Assembly (NCBI GenBank): GCA_966252075.1
Contig: CBINNP010000083.1
Span: 1-13,323 of the forward strand
Direction of reading: 5' to 3'
Length of the DNA: 13,323 bases
Source of the DNA: Solimonas sp966252075
GTDB lineage: Bacteria; Pseudomonadota; Gammaproteobacteria; Nevskiales; Nevskiaceae
A model generated the notes under the pieces. It had not been told where the DNA came from. It saw only the letters and a program-made list of their open reading frames with translations, and did no database searches. Shown one piece after another: positions 13,225 through 13,323 of the stretch. The position numbers and the translations under genes are program-made. Each line of letters opens with the position of its first letter. Position 1 is the stretch's first letter.

Positions 13225-13274
13225 CCTAGCCGGCGGTAGCGGCGCGCCCCGCGCGCAGGCCGTCGCCGGCTAGG
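13225..13274. repeat. GC-rich inverted repeat downstream of module 2
   Basis: CCTAGCCGGCG (13225-13235) and CGCCGGCTAGG (13264-13274) are a perfect 11-bp inverted repeat around a GC-rich loop that can itself pair (GCGCG/CGCGC). No T run follows; instead a TTGACA at 13280-13285 appears, with no clear -10. It may end the operon by a weak or factor-dependent route. The remaining bases to 13323 hold no gene I can support. Confidence 0.55.
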
Positions 13275-13323
13275 GCCTGTTGACACTATCGTAATGCCTC
13301 GGCGATGAGGACGAGGGTAATGA

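Noticed and set aside
1..13323. CRISPR arrays, tRNA or rRNA genes, transposases, phage or toxin-antitoxin genes
   Set aside because: I found no regularly spaced repeats, RNA-gene signatures or coding motifs of these kinds; almost all of the window is taken up by the listed metabolic and regulatory genes.

Overview
The window is high-GC bacterial DNA (about 60-65% GC by eye). A TonB-dependent outer-membrane receptor marks it as Gram-negative. The gene mix (TonB receptor, CoA-ester enzymes, AlkB-type hydroxylase, APH-type phosphotransferases, TetR and MarR regulators) suits a hydrophobic-compound degrader, perhaps a Solimonadaceae/Nevskia-like gammaproteobacterium or a sphingomonad-like alphaproteobacterium. 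The taxon is an inference only.

Layout: (A) 3-3986, plus strand: the C-terminal half of a TonB-dependent receptor, a DHSWG-motif protein of the CrtC/AttH-like (DUF7064-type) group, an APH/ACAD11-like phosphotransferase and a small helical protein, closed by a hairpin terminator at 4010-4047. (B) 4103-8460, plus strand: a MarR regulator, enoyl-CoA hydratase 1, an SDR with a substituted active site, an AlkB/XylM-like membrane di-iron monooxygenase and enoyl-CoA hydratase 2. (C) 8461-10271: a convergent junction with nested hairpins, then two minus-strand genes, a TetR regulator (upstream) and a 2,4-dienoyl-CoA-reductase-like SDR (downstream). (D) 10272-13212: a 222-bp divergent control region with two palindromes, then a second phosphotransferase, a second small helical protein and a second DHSWG protein on the plus strand. 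The last 111 bases hold a GC-rich inverted repeat and no recognisable gene.

The most interesting feature is a three-gene module (DHSWG protein, phosphotransferase, small helical protein) that occurs twice, diverged and in permuted gene order, on either side of a fatty-acyl/terpenoid-type oxidation block. The phosphotransferase and small protein are adjacent in both copies. This recalls LvaA-LvaB of Pseudomonas putida, a kinase plus small partner that phosphorylates a 4-hydroxyacyl-CoA. My working model is uptake through the TonB receptor, terminal hydroxylation by the AlkB-like enzyme, CoA-level processing by the hydratases and SDRs, and removal of a hydroxyl by phosphorylation. The DHSWG protein would bind or isomerise a hydrophobic intermediate. 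The gene identities rest on motifs seen in the sequence; the pathway is inference.
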